The position numbers and the translations under genes were made by a program. DNA of 64,000 bases from Dipylidium caninum (Eukaryota > Platyhelminthes > Cestoda > Cyclophyllidea > Dipylidiidae). The stretch spans positions 558,001 through 622,000 of the forward strand of contig QEYB01000406.1 in the NCBI GenBank assembly GCA_017562135.1, read 5' to 3'. Under the pieces are notes generated by a model. The model ran no database searches. It was given only the letters and a program-made list of their open reading frames with translations, and had not been told where the DNA came from. Positions 36,303 to 49,800 of the stretch are shown piece by piece (position 1 is the first letter of the stretch; each line of letters opens with the position of its first letter).

Positions 36303-39300
36303 AATACCTGTTCCATTTTTCGTCATCCTTTTAATAATTACCTACCGCTATCATATGGCCAAGATTTTACGGTAAACGAAATCAGTTTTGTCTTTATTTC
36401 ATTTTTAAAAGAAGAATATGAAGTTTATGACTAAGACAACCTCTTGACGGTGGTAGGTACGGATTCTTTAGAAATCGCACGTTTGCGGTATGCTCAGCGT
36501 GGACCACCGATTTGCTTAAAGACGGTGACCGACAAATTCAGTTTTCATTGCTACGATTCTTTTAACAGATTTTAATTGTAGTACTCGTACCTTCCAAACA
36601 TTTGATCCATTACTGGTATGGTGTTTTGGCGAATGCAGAATTTATTTTTCAGTTCTAGCCCAGAAAGTACTGACTAACTTCATGTCGATGGCTTAGGGGC
36701 CAGAGTTGTTTGCTGTTTTCTGGTTTGATTACTGTACTATCATTGAACCGATTAATCCTGCTTCCTAAACTATTTTTAAGCCCTGTAGTTGTACCTCGGA
36801 CGGCTGTTCGCAGCTGATTTTTACCCATCTTGATGATTTCATCTTTACTTTATATGTACAAATGTGGGATCTGGACGATCTTAGTAAGTTTGGAGTTTTG
36901 CATGAATGCAACGTATCATGTTATGCTCGTGCCTCAACTTTAATTTTAGTTCGGTTTTAGGCTTTAAACCTTGTTCCGTGTGACTTTAGACGACATTGAT
37001 GAAGGATTTTCGCAGTGAATTACTGCGTAGACATCCGTGATATTATATGAGGAGGGGAGAAGTGAGGCGTGTTACGGAGTATCAAGTTTCCAGCAAAATG
37101 GGCTGAGTTCTGGGCCTCGGGGTAGAGGCGTCCAGGTTATGGACATTTTTCGAGTCGCATGGGAAGTAATAACAATGAGGAGGAGCGCACGATCGTCACT
37201 TTTTTGTATAGTGTATTAATGGTAGGCAACAGGGAAGACTAATAAAGACTAACGTTTCAGTAAGTCTCTTGTTTGGCGATTTATTCTACTTTTGAGTATG
37301 TACTGTCGTTATTTCCTTGCGATTCGTTGAATGGCAAGACTTCCATTTTGATAACCTATTTACAACATCTGGGTAAGGTAATGTAGCTAGACTTTGATGC
37401 AGTCGCCCTCACGCAAACCGCGGGGATTCCAATTCCTCCCCCAAATTTGGTGGTGAGTCAGTTAGGCCCTCGCCCCAGGATCCTTTTGTTAGAATAAGTA
37501 ACAATAATGCATAGAGGGGATACAACTTTGGTGTGCGGAGGTCGTAACATCGTGAGAAAATAAAATAATCGTAAACAGGTCGTTCCCCTCCTTTTCTATT
37601 CAATGTTGTAATCCACAGCTGGAGTCGGGTGGCGTGAGGCTTCGCCTGTTGTGAAGGTAATGGCATATGCTAGAAATGCTTGTTAGTAAAATGGTGTGAT
37701 TACCGCTTCCTGCGGTTCTAATGGACTTCAATTGCGTTCGTCAAATCAGAAATAACTTTCGTACAAAAAGGAATTGGTGAATTCGGCAAATTTCGATTTG
37801 TGGTTAGCATTTTGTCTTTTCTACTGTCTCCCAATAAAGATGGCTCATCATGTGGATGCCAGGTTTAGCACTTGTGGCCTTTTGCGTCTCACCCACATGG
37901 AGGACATGAGCCACTATCGTTTTACGGATCGACACACTACACGGAGAAACAGCAACTTTCCTCCGCTCTTCTCTCGAACGCCGCTTTCGGCGGTCCTCGT
38001 CGGGAGTCACCATCGGACATAACGACATTGAAGGTCTCATACCTGTGGCCATGGTTCTTCGATATCGACTCCCTTGCAATTTGAACTGTACCAAGAGGGG
38101 AGTAAATTGGGTGGCTTTATTAGAGCATGTGAATTTTTCGTGCTAAGGAGGTGTAAGACGTGTCCTAATTAACCAGACGAAGGAGATGTCATGTAGGTGT
38201 TTTCACGCTGACGACATTTATCATTTCTGTCACTTCCCTACCGCGATTCCGTGGGTAATTAGCCACGTGAAGCATCAACAACGGAGACGAAATTTCACGC
38301 CTGTGCGGCTCATCGCAAAAAGGCATATGGAGCATGTCTTAGCGTGGCACGTGTCTGACCAGTGCTTTGTCCCAAGTAAACAAGGAGGTCTCCGTGATTG
38401 TACCGATGACAGTGATCCAAAATAAATCACAAACGCGTTGCATCTATTCTACTAACGGGAAGTACTCGCTAAACCTAGTACAAAGACTTTGTCTGAAATA
38501 GAGGAATGGCGACGCGTGCAGCTAAGTGTTAACGATACAGGAGACGACTGTCATTTCTTATCGGCGTGCGGCCTCTACATATCCAGAGTATAACAAATTT
38601 TCTTCTGGAATCTTGTCTGACGATGTGAAAGGTATATTAATTTTCCCCTTTTGCCTTGATGGTTTCAGCCACCGTGGTGTGAGCGGAAGGTGGGGAAATA
38701 CTGGTGTAAATGTCCGAACCAGAGGCCACGAGGCCGGCGATTCCGACCCGTGTATCGATGTACGAAGCCCAGCCCGGATCACTGTCTTTGACTTTATTCA
38801 ATTTTCGGTGCTTCACAAGTTCTGTCGTGCAAATAGGCTCAGAATCTACGTTTCAGCAGAATGTCACAAATTCCAATTTGCTGTCAACACAACTGTATTT
38901 TAAAACTTAAGATCGAGGGCATAAACCGAATTGCGGGAGTGTTTGTGCTCCGCAGAAGAGTTCTTAGCAAGCAGCTTCATTGACACGTCCTCTTGTCAAA
39001 GAGCCATTAAGCGTGTCCTTTCCAAGTCTTCCACCTCGTATTCTTGTCCGGTAAATCAAAACGAAGAAGGGTTGATGTGATTCTGGTCTATCGGACTGCG
39101 GCGCCAAGTTGAATTCTCAGATGCCAGGACGATGCGGCCAGCGGGGCAAATCCTGTCCGGCTGCTGGAAGTACTTTAAGGGAAACTGCAAACAAACAGAG
39201 AACATGGCGTCCAAGACACTGCCATCGCAGACATGTCTCGTGGGAAATAGGATTTATTTTCAATTGAGTTATTACAACCAACCCTGCGCTTAGACTGATT

Positions 39301-39511
39301 TCTGGTTATAAGAAGGTGTGCAACACGGCGCTGAGATTACATCGTCTCTGCCATGTATCCGTGACATTTAAAATGCTAAAATCGAATCTCGCGCAAAAGT
39401 TGTCTCACCAACAAATCACGATGCGATTGTGTGAAGGGCAGATCAAAGGAGGACGGAGAGAGCACCGCCTACAAGCCTCGCTTGAAGCAGGAAGGCTCAA
39501 GAGCGTCTCAT

Positions 39512-39528
39512 TGTGTGTGTGTGTGTGT
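39512..39528. repeat. (TG)8 microsatellite
   Basis: An uninterrupted TG dinucleotide run of 17 bases in the gene-free region. Confidence 0.9.
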
Positions 39529-40999
39529 CACTTGGTCAAAAATGTATTGCCTGTGTCACGTAGCCTAACCAGAGGCTGTTTAGGCCGACGCCGAGGGCCA
39601 GTCACCGCGCATACGTAGGGGTGTTCCCCGCTTTCCCGGGTCCAATGTTCCCTCTCTGACAGGGCAAACACCGCGCCTCAAAACGGTGCATGTAGACACG
39701 TGGTTGGTGAGGCTATTCAGCCGGAATGGTGAGTATGGAGTGGACCTGGATGAGGAGACTTAAGATGGCTTGTTTTTCAAGCCTAAGTCATGCGTACTTA
39801 CATAGTCGCGCTGGAATAAAGTCGTTTTATCCGCTAGGTGGATTAGCGGATGGATGAGAGCAAGGACAAAAATGTCAGTGCCACTCGAAGTCTGCTTCTT
39901 TGCAAACTGCCCGACAGGCAGACGCTTGATGGAGAGAGTCAGGTAATGGAGAAGACCAGTGAAATAGAGGCAAACAAATGCCTTCATTACCTTAAAAAAC
40001 TAATGGGAAAGCTGATGGGGAATAACTTCAGCGCCCACAGCAACACACGCCACATATGCTTAAGATGCTGGGGAGAGAAACACATGGCTCCTAGGGAGGA
40101 CATGCACCAGCATGAGATGCAGTTTTACCACCTGGCGTCCACACCCCTGAATGGATACGAAGATTTGAAAAATTAGCGTCGCCTCTGACGGGCGGGCGTG
40201 GAATCGCCTGCTTATTCTGATGTTACTACGACAACATTTGTTTTGTAATTACTACAAGGTTTCTCTGGAACTGCACTGCAACACGCGCTCAATGGTCTTT
40301 ATTCTTGTTAATACCCGCACCATGTGGCCGTTGTTTCATTTCTCTCATACGGTCAGGCCAAATGAGAGCTAAATTGTTACACTTGTTGGTAGACTGTTAA
40401 ACAATAAACTATCATTGCGGTTGTTCACTCTTCATTCAGTATTCCACTCCTCCCAGCCCCTTAAGTCGTGATATTCATTGGCCGCGGAAGAGACACTCAA
40501 CCGTTTTCTTCGTCAACGCAGCTAACTAAATTACTCGGGAGACGCAACGCCGTGGTAAGTTGTTCCAGTTCCTGAAACGGTGCAGATATATTGATGCAAA
40601 TAAATTGAGAGTGTATTACAAAGAATTTCAAATTCAGCCGATGTGAAAGTCCCCCGCAGTGACTGAACTCCCGGATATAACTGTCTGACTAATGACAGCG
40701 AATGGGTAAACAACGCGTCTCCCCACTCCCGCGTAATGTCCATCCCTCGTTGTATTTATTATCGCCGATGGTAATCACCGACATTCCCTCGCCTGGACGC
40801 TGAGCCGGGAGTCCAACAAGGGCTTCTTTGCATATATCAAAATACAAGCACATTTCAACAGCCAGTGGGTTGCCACTACAGCTGTCGGAGTTTCAATGAA
40901 CTTCTCTTAGGCCAAAATGGTCAAGAGACACCTTAGCCGAGGCCGTGTCCGCTGAGATCCAGCCAGCGATATTGAGGGTAGGTAAAAATTGGTGGCGTA

Positions 41000-41027
41000 G
41001 GGTGTGGCGGGGTGGGCGGGGGGGGGG
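41000..41027 (+). repeat. G-rich tract with potential G-quadruplex
   Basis: Four G-runs (GGG, GGGG, GGG and a run of ten G) are separated by loops of 6, 1 and 1 nt. This fits the usual G3+N1-7 quadruplex pattern on the plus strand. The ten-G homopolymer is also a likely site of sequencing length error. Confidence 0.75.
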
Positions 41028-43544
41028 ATTAGATAGGGCGCGGAGACACCGGGGCAAGTGACACATCCCCTGTTTACCCTCCTTCACCATTTTGAGGCAC
41101 ACGGAAGTAAACTTCAAAGGCGAGCGGTTGGACTACTCCTGCACGGAATCGTTCGAAATTACTCCGTGCATCAGCATGCAGTGATGCTTTCTCTCATTAG
41201 CTTGAGGAAACTAGTGTCTCACAATCAAGGCAATCCTTCCGGCGCGATGCATCGTCGTGGGAACATGGATCGTGGCGTTGCGAGGACTTTGCCATTCTAC
41301 CACGATATTAAACCCTGCGACTTTTTACTGTAGCCATCTGAGGGATGAGGAAATGCTGACTATAATCTGCCGGAGCGTTCACATTTGTTTGCGTTTTTCT
41401 AAATAGTACTTAAGAATAATGAAGTCTTTACTCTGCGAGATGACGTAAAACAGTCACACATGACATTTTATGTGGTTTAACCCACTTGTCTCATCAATGT
41501 CGAGATATTAAATTCAACACTCCTTCTCGACGTGACCGTTTAGTGCATGAAGGCTTCTCTTTGGTGTGACTTACCCTGTTTTGATCGTGGATGCAAGGCT
41601 TAAGCCTCAAGGTGATGCTCATCGTTAATGACAGCTTTGCCAAGATTTCAGAAGTCTATTTTCCTCACAATGGGAGATGGTTTGACACTACTCCTGGTTT
41701 CAAATCATCAGAAGGCGAAAACGACGTCCTTCAGGGTGTGAAATGCCGCTGAGATGGCGATTATTTGCCCTTATGAAAGGACCTTCAGTTTGTCTTTTAG
41801 ACTGCTTGGGGAAGATTGTGTTTCAGAAGGTCAGCCAAGCATCGAAGGAGATTTTGCGCTATAAACTGCGGTCCGACAAATTAACTCTCCTCCATTAAAT
41901 AATTTTCACGGAGGAGAGAAGGTACAACTTTGAGAAGCCTTGGGCCAGAAAAAGGTAGACTGCGGAGAAAACAAACCGGCTTTTGACGCTGTCCTGACCA
42001 AAGCTGGTTTCTAAATCTCCTAATTCCCATTTATTAGGTGGACGAATGATTACCTGCATTTTCTCCAGCCATAACCTTATCCAAATTATTAAGAAAATTA
42101 TTAATCTAAATTGCCCAGTGCCATTACCACCCGTGGAAGTAATCGAGGTAAATAAAGTTACGTTTTGTGCCAGTGCGGGGAAAAATGCGAGGTGCCACCG
42201 GCATCCCGTAGAGCACAAAATCGCCGCCGCCTCAATTGGTGGAAGATGCAAAAATTGCAACTCTTTCGAGCATTCGGCTGTGTTGGGGTCCACTACTCTG
42301 GACGAGCGAACTTCCACCCCCTACTCCGTCTGACACCTCCACAAGAGGCCATACCTCATTGTAACCGTCAATGTTGAAATAAACAAGAGTGGACGGTAAT
42401 CATTCAAGGGAGTTTATAAATAGCTGTCGCTATTTCCGACGGATAAACACGTTGCACACCGATTGGATTACGTTAAGTCGATCGTATAAAACCGGATTTT
42501 GCCAGTGCAGTCGGTAAATAAGCACAGATTCACCTCCTTTCGTTGGAGGCAGAAAAGGCTGGCTCTATTGGCGGTTTGCAGTTCAGGTTTAAGTCCTCCA
42601 CGTCGTCTATTTAAAAAGTTCAAATTAATGCTGTCAGACGAGTCGTACCCGCTCATTAAAAGTGACTGCTGACATTAGCGCATCGAGTTGGCGCGGGTTG
42701 AACACCGCGGTCTTATGGGTGCGCAGTTTGCCTGTATTTCGAATTTATACGGATGCTTCTCCTCACCGCCAACCGGTTGCCCGCCTCAGCCACCGGAGAT
42801 GGGCCTCGTGGGGATTTCCTGCATCCTGGGTAGGCAGTCTGGGTGGAAATGTACTCACGCAGACTTATTCACATGCCTTAGAAATAAGAAGAAGCAGTTT
42901 CGGTTAATTGACGTGGTCCCCCCGTAAGAATGGGTGCAGACTTGACTGGACAGGCTTCATGGTCGAGATACTTCAATTTGTGCCGCAATTTGCCAGAATT
43001 TGACGACTGACAATAGTCGCCCTTTCGTCGCCCACGAAGAGCCTGCTGTTTTGGATGATGCTCAGTACCTTCGCCATCGAAATTCACTCTCTACCGAGTG
43101 CCTCCAAATCCAACACCTCCATGGGTGGTAAATGCGAATAAACGACGCCTTTCCACCAAAACTCCCACATGGTGGAAGTCATGTAACTAACACATCAACT
43201 CAAATGCCCTCATCACATTCCATTTCGAGGCGCAGGGCACAAGAGCCACTGCCAATCGGGTCCATTTCCGTACTGGGGCGTTCATCGGTCCTAACTTACT
43301 AGCGACCACAATAAACAGCTACTCTGGGGCTGGTCACAAGGCGGAGTGAAGACATTTACAAGGAAGAGAGGACGTTGCGACTAAGATGCTGGTAATCAGC
43401 ACCTCCATGTCCACTCTGCCCCGCACCAACTTGAATGTAGTCAGCCTTGGGCTACCGGCCCGTCAACCGCTTGTACGCTAATAAGCTCTTTGAGACGATC
43501 CCAATTGCTACCTTGCGGTGATTAATTCTACCTCTCACTTCCCC

Positions 43545-43566
43545 GGCATGGCATGGCATGGCATGG
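43545..43566. repeat. (GGCAT)4 tandem repeat
   Basis: Four perfect pentamer copies plus two bases. No coding role is apparent. Confidence 0.9.
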
Positions 43567-46500
43567 AGGCGTTGGAGAAAGCCGCAGAATCATTGTTTTA
43601 CAAGAAGTCTTGCGACGCGCCTCGTGTTTTCTCCGCCCTATTTTGGCATCGGTATAGTTAGGGATAAATTCGGAAAATGGCTTCATCTTGTCGCAACAAA
43701 CCACCATAAAAACCACTTAATCAAGAAGAACCTGAGAGGTTGGAGGGGTTGAGTCTCCAGTTTACCTAGGATGTCACAGGAAGACGGCCTAACAAAGAGA
43801 CCTAAATATTTATTTAACGCAAATGTTCTTCACAGAATGCCCGATCGTTTTTCAGGCTTCATCTGGGTGATTTTGGATGCACCAACGGAATATCCGAAAC
43901 AGTAACATCATAAAGGTAGGACGGATTTTTCACCAGATGGCAAGGATGAAGAGCTTACCTCCTACATTCAATACGTCATATTCACGTCTCTCGGGGTGTC
44001 TAGTTCGAGCGACCAACGGCCGCTCCCAAGAGCACGTACACTTGCACAAATTTTTCATTTAAAAGAGATGAACCATTTTTTTGCCTCGATGAAGGATGGG
44101 AGTGTGTTTGTATGATTTGAAGGTTTCCACGCTTCCTTATCAGAAAGCTGATCTTAGCGGATGATGACGTGTATTAGTCTTCCGGCGATGCAGATAACCA
44201 CCGGGAGTGGTGTGCGTATCTGGCCCAGTTGGTTGGAATAATTTGATTCCGGGGTTCCGCTTGTCTTGTCGGTTTTCCTAAAAGTGAGCGGTTGATTATA
44301 AAGCCGTGCCAAAAAATTTGATTAAGGTTGCATGAGACGATCGAGAGGAGAGATGAAATTGAATCTTGTGACTGGCGTTTCTGGGGGAAATGCGGTTCAT
44401 CACGCGGGTGTGGCACGCATGCCATTGTCGCTAAAATCGCTGGCATCTTCGGCAACCACAAACTTCAACTGACAGTGATGTCTACCAGACAAGTGTGCTG
44501 AACTCCATCAAAAGCATTTCTGCTCTAATTCCTTACCGTTGGATAGCGCTGTATCACCATTTGCTGGACAAATCAGGCCAAAACTTAGCCCTTCGCCTGT
44601 CATTCTTGTTGTTTCCATGTCCAAACTGAGGTACATAGGATGCTATATTTCCGATTATTGGTTGCGTGAAACCTCAAAACCTCGAGAAAATGTCAAGTCT
44701 TACTCTTAAGCATGAAGCACTGAAGACTCTCGACGAACAGACAACCTGAGAGAAGAGGTTTCAAGTGATGCATACTGAATAAAAGAATAAGATTGGCTAG
44801 TCAAATCATCCACTTCAGGTAACAATGAGCCGTAAGTGCAGGCAAGAGGTGACATGCTTAAGTCTTTGTTGATATCACACACATTCCTCATATTCCCAGG
44901 CTGGCAATTCTTGAGTGATGATCGGTCCCCCCCCCCAATCTTACAGTTGTAATAATCATCTACCATCACGAATGCTTTAACATTAACACACCGAAGGACT
45001 ACACGGACTAAGACCATTTCCTCGTGGCCATATCGCTAACGAAGACAAAATCAAGAACGAGGAATGCTGGGAGTGGGGCGAAAAATCATACCCTAGACGC
45101 CCAATTAATTTTTCTTTGAGGCACTAAACTGACAGTGTAAGTTATTAAATGATCCTACCGGCTCTAACCTCCTGAACGTTCAAATGATTTGCGTGACACA
45201 GACAGTTGACTAGCCTGACCTTAGATTCATTATCATCCTACAAGTTTTTGGCCTTTGCCTGATCACCTGATTTACTAATAATCGCTGTTGAGGTAAAGAT
45301 GAAGAAATTGCACTAGGCACCCCGTAGAAAGACCATTAAATCTGCAAAAAAATTACAATTTTTACGTTTCTCCATCACGATTTTAAACATAAAACAGTAC
45401 CAGTAGGAACAGAAGATTTTCAATTACAGCACAAACTATCAGACCCTCGGCAGCAGTGTAACTGCACCAAGCGAACAGGCATAAGATATGAGACGACTCC
45501 ACTACTCCTCACCCGCGCGTCAGCTAGCACGTATAAGCGATGAATTTAAGCGTCAATGTTAACTCAACCTAAGGTAGAGTAAAAGGGTGAAATAAAACAT
45601 GCTTATCGATACCAATAAAGCCTCAAGCAAGTAGAAACACGACTACTTAGAAACTTGTACTCCTAGAGACAAGAACTACGATCGTGGTTACATGGATAGA
45701 CTCAGGGAACTCGAATCGAGACAACTTCGCAAATACTGATCGGCTAAGAATTGTAACGCCAAGGAGCATTAACACAGTGCCAAGAGTTGTCGAAAGCAGA
45801 GCGCACCCCGAGCACCGAAAGAGCATTCATGATTGACAAGCGCTACCAATCATTAGTTCACTGTTACCAAGAGGTTTCACCCTGGAACAAGTAAAATGAG
45901 GACTTATCAATGCGAGCTGCCGTAAGCGAGACATTCCTCCTCCAATGAATTGTGTTGCTGACGTAAATCTATGATATCCCGGTTGGGCTAAGAAAATGAT
46001 CGGCATCGCTAGAAATAGTTGTCTTGGGAGAAGAAAAACAATTTACAGTTTGCACGCAAGCACGTGCGCGGTATAGAAGAGCAACATTGCCGACAGGAGC
46101 GCGGACATGGAAGGAGGATCGAGGTGGTGGGCAAGTCTTAATTCTATCAATGTATATGAGGTGGTAGTGGTAGCAATGATGGGCCGAAGGTATCATGAGG
46201 GGCTTTTCACCACGACTCATGAAAATAACGTAAGGCGGAAAGAGGTGGGGAAAAGGAGGCTTATATACATACAATTGAGAGCGCTAAGAAATTATGCGCT
46301 TCGACTATTACACAGGAGAGCAATGGTAGCATGTACAAGGTGGCGGTTGTGGTGCATACACAGTAAGAGGAGCGGAAGAGGAGACAATGAACAATGGCCA
46401 ATGGAAAGTGTGCGTATCCCCACTAGAGGACAAAGGGATCAGGAGAGACAGCTAGTAGTACACCACTGATTCAGACAAGACTTAGAGGTTGGCGCTGAGA

Positions 46501-46800
46501 TATACCCAAGCACGCACATTCGCACAGTCGACGTCATCCTAATGAGGGACGGAAGGTACGACTTGCCCGTGGAGTAATTTTCAATGTTCATGCGCGCTGC
46601 TAGTACATGATTGATACGTAAGTAAAAAAAAGTCTCAGCATGAGTTAGAGGGAAAGAGGGAACTGTGGCAGTGCGCGGACATGCACAAGTAAGCCAAAAC
46701 AAACGGAATACGTAGGAGGCGGAGAGAGAAATGCGATGGTACAGACAACCTCCGCTGGGAGTGTAGACACACTTGAAGAGGCCGTCATCAGGGGTTAAAA

Positions 46801-49800
46801 TCACGAACCCGAGGGGTTATTTGACGGAGGTGGAGGATTCTGCGGCGGTGGCTGCTGCTGAGGTTTCAGAACTTGTGGATTCCGCGGAGATGGTTGCTGC
46901 ATTATAGCCACAATTGGACGCTGTTGCTGCTGCGACTGTTGTTGTTGTTGGGGGTTTGAGGTAACAGCATTGGCTACAAGTATATGTTGTTGAGATTGGG
47001 AGACTTGCTGCTGCTGAGATTGTTGCGGTTGCTGCTGTTGTGGAGCTGTCCGAAAATGAACCACTGTGGTGGATTGCCCACCAACTCTTTGACCTCCACC
47101 ACCTGCGGTCACCGCGGGGATAAGTCTTGACTGCGAAATGATCTGCTGTGGATGATGCTGGGCCTGTTGAGGACCCGCACCACCCGCTCCTATAGTCGTC
47201 AAAAGAGCAGTTCCGCCTCCCCCTCCACCTCCTGTTGCCGTGTAGACTGCTGCCGAGGGTTGAACACCTCCAGGACTACTGTTAGGATACAGTTGTTGTG
47301 GTTGCTGGCCAGGCCCTGTGCGAACACGAGTAACGTACCACTGCTGGTCGGCTGGATGCTGGGATTGAGGCTGGACTTGTTGCTGAATAACAGCGGGACA
47401 TCCGGCTAAGGTACGAACGCGCATCGATTGGGCGATAACGTATTGCTGCTGCTGTTGGTCAGCCAGTTGTGTGAACTGTGTTTGTTGTTGTTGTTGCGGA
47501 AACTGACGCTGACCCATTCCCGTAGCGTTGATGGCGACCTGCCGCGGTTGTGAGACCGTCGAGGTTGAGGGAATAGACTCCGCAGACTGGTTGTAGGAAA
47601 GGACGGTGGTTGAGGAAGAAGTGGGTTGAATGGGAGACACACCCACCGAGGACTGGGTTTGGACTCCCGGGGCTTGATGAGTGACAGTTGGCTGATGGGC
47701 CACGCGCTGGGCCTGGCTAGCCGTTTGTCTGTTGCGACCACGCAGAGCATAGAAAGCCGGTCGATACTCAGGATGACGGTTTATCCAACTGATAAACTAA
47801 AACGGAGAGGGATGGAAACAGGGAATTGAGAAACTGACAACATAATAGCAGCCAAATTCAAACATTGATAAATAGGGACTCATACTTAAGTAACCGCTTT
47901 GCACATTACCATGGGCGACATGTGGTCTACATCTAAGTTAAAAAATGATCGCATCGAGATCTGTTGCCTGACAATTTGAACGAGACTGAGACATAAAATT
48001 TGCAAAATTTGAGCACGTGGTCTACAACTCCCAACCCTATGGACCAAAACACTAGTTCCAGAACTGAAGAAAATTTTGTTTAGCAAATGGAGAAAAGAAG
48101 TGTCAGAAGTCCAAATCGAACGGCTTGATTCATCTAGCAGGTGTGTGAATAAATGACACGAAGCCTTGATTAAAACAAAGGTTTTTCCATTGCAAGTCCA
48201 AAATTCGACTTACAATATAAATTATATACATCATACACACGTAAATTATACAAGCAACGAGAAATGAACAAATCCACGTCCAAAAACCAGCTATCAAGCA
48301 GTGTATACGACACCTGTTTGTTTTGTTCCTCTTGCGTGGCTGGCGTGTTCCTGATGAGATCAACCACTTTTACTACTTGGTCAATCTGCTGTTGAGTAGG
48401 TGTGATACTGTTGGCGTCTTGTGTTACAGTAGTAGCACCACCACCGGATCGAAAAGTGGATGTGGGTGTCATGGACTGTTGCTGTGACTGCTGCTGCTGC
48501 TGTAGCTGTATTTGCCCGACCTGCTGTGAAGGTGTCGACTGTCCATCCCTCCACACCATTTGAGAGGAAGCAGCAGGCAACCTTGAGGGCTGCTGACCTT
48601 GGATGGGAAATGTAGGTGTAGGTAAAACCCGTGGAGTCCCTGCCACTGTTATTCCGCCGTTGACAGAAAGGGTTTGGAGATTACCAACCCTACCTGCATC
48701 GGTGGAGCTGCTAAATGAAGAGTTACGCGACATTTGTCTCGATTCAGTCATGGACGAGGAGAGATCTCCACTTGACGACTGAACAGAGGAGTTGGTTTGA
48801 GCTCCATATTGCGAGTGATACGATGGAGCAGCAGAGGACTCTGTGCCAGTGGCTCCACGAGTAAGATTTGTCCTCCGTTGAAGGGACTTGTTTTGTTGAC
48901 GCCTTTTTTGAATCTGTTGTTGACGAAGCCTATCCTTGAGTTGCGGACACAATGGCACTTGACACAGTTCTTCCGTGCAAGCCTTGGCGTGCAAGCAGCA
49001 CATACTAATAATCTGGCGACAAAGGAAACACGTGCCACTTGAGCGTTTCGGACAAGCTCGCAAATGCGCTAGAACTCGTTTCATCTGAATGCAGGCGGCC
49101 ATACGGCAGTTAGCGTCACGACATTGGTTAGCATGGACCAGAGCTGCGATACACGACTCTAGGTTCGATTTTCTGTCAGTATTTCCAACTGGACGCTCTC
49201 CGCTAGACTCGCCATTAGCAGCAGAGACCTCCTCTTCAATTCCCAGACCATATTGCTCCATGGGATGCGGGTGATTTTCTCGATTGTAGCAACGATTGCA
49301 AAGATCGTACTCGTCACACTCATTACAGTGCCACCGAGTTTCAATTTGATCTTTGCATACGTTGCATGTATATAAGAAACTCTGTCTGCCCTCATTATGC
49401 AGTTCGTAAAGCATCACCAAAGTCGAGTACTTAGCTCTTCGAAGAGAAGAGAATTCGAGATGCTTTTCTCTGGCCATTTGCAGGAAGGAGTCACGACTAT
49501 CCATTAATTCACTGGGAATGAGCGTGTCTGGATCAACGATTGGTGGTAGCGAGGCTGTTGCTCCATGTTTGTGTAATCGAATGACGAAAAATATCTCCTT
49601 CAATTTCTCCATCGTGTCATATACCTTTCTGGTGAGTTCCGTATTACAGTCCACTGGGCCATCCAACTTCTTGCGTTTGTTGGCTGTGGAGCCACCAGAC
49701 TTCTTGCTGCATTTGCGTTTCTTCGCTTTCTTTTTACCAGATCGCTTGTCCAAATCACCGTGCCCGCCATCCCGATCACGAGAGCCATCTAGATCATCGT

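Larger units (their letters stand above)
36303..46800. other. About 10.5 kb without a supportable gene
   Basis: This lies between the RBM8A 3' end (plus) and the CBP/p300 3' end (minus), so the flanking genes are convergent. Open frames up to about 140 codons occur on both strands, but none has a recognisable domain or a consistent chain of splice sites. The segment looks richer in G+C than the first 30 kb. It contains a (TG)n microsatellite, a G-rich tract and a GGCAT tandem repeat, annotated separately. A short exon-like frame at about 37871-38031 could belong to an unrecognised gene but cannot be supported. Confidence 0.5.

Noticed and set aside
38710..38910. ATG frame starting MSEPEATRPAIPTRVS
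   Set aside because: The codons look plausible, but there is no credible donor, no downstream exon and no known match.
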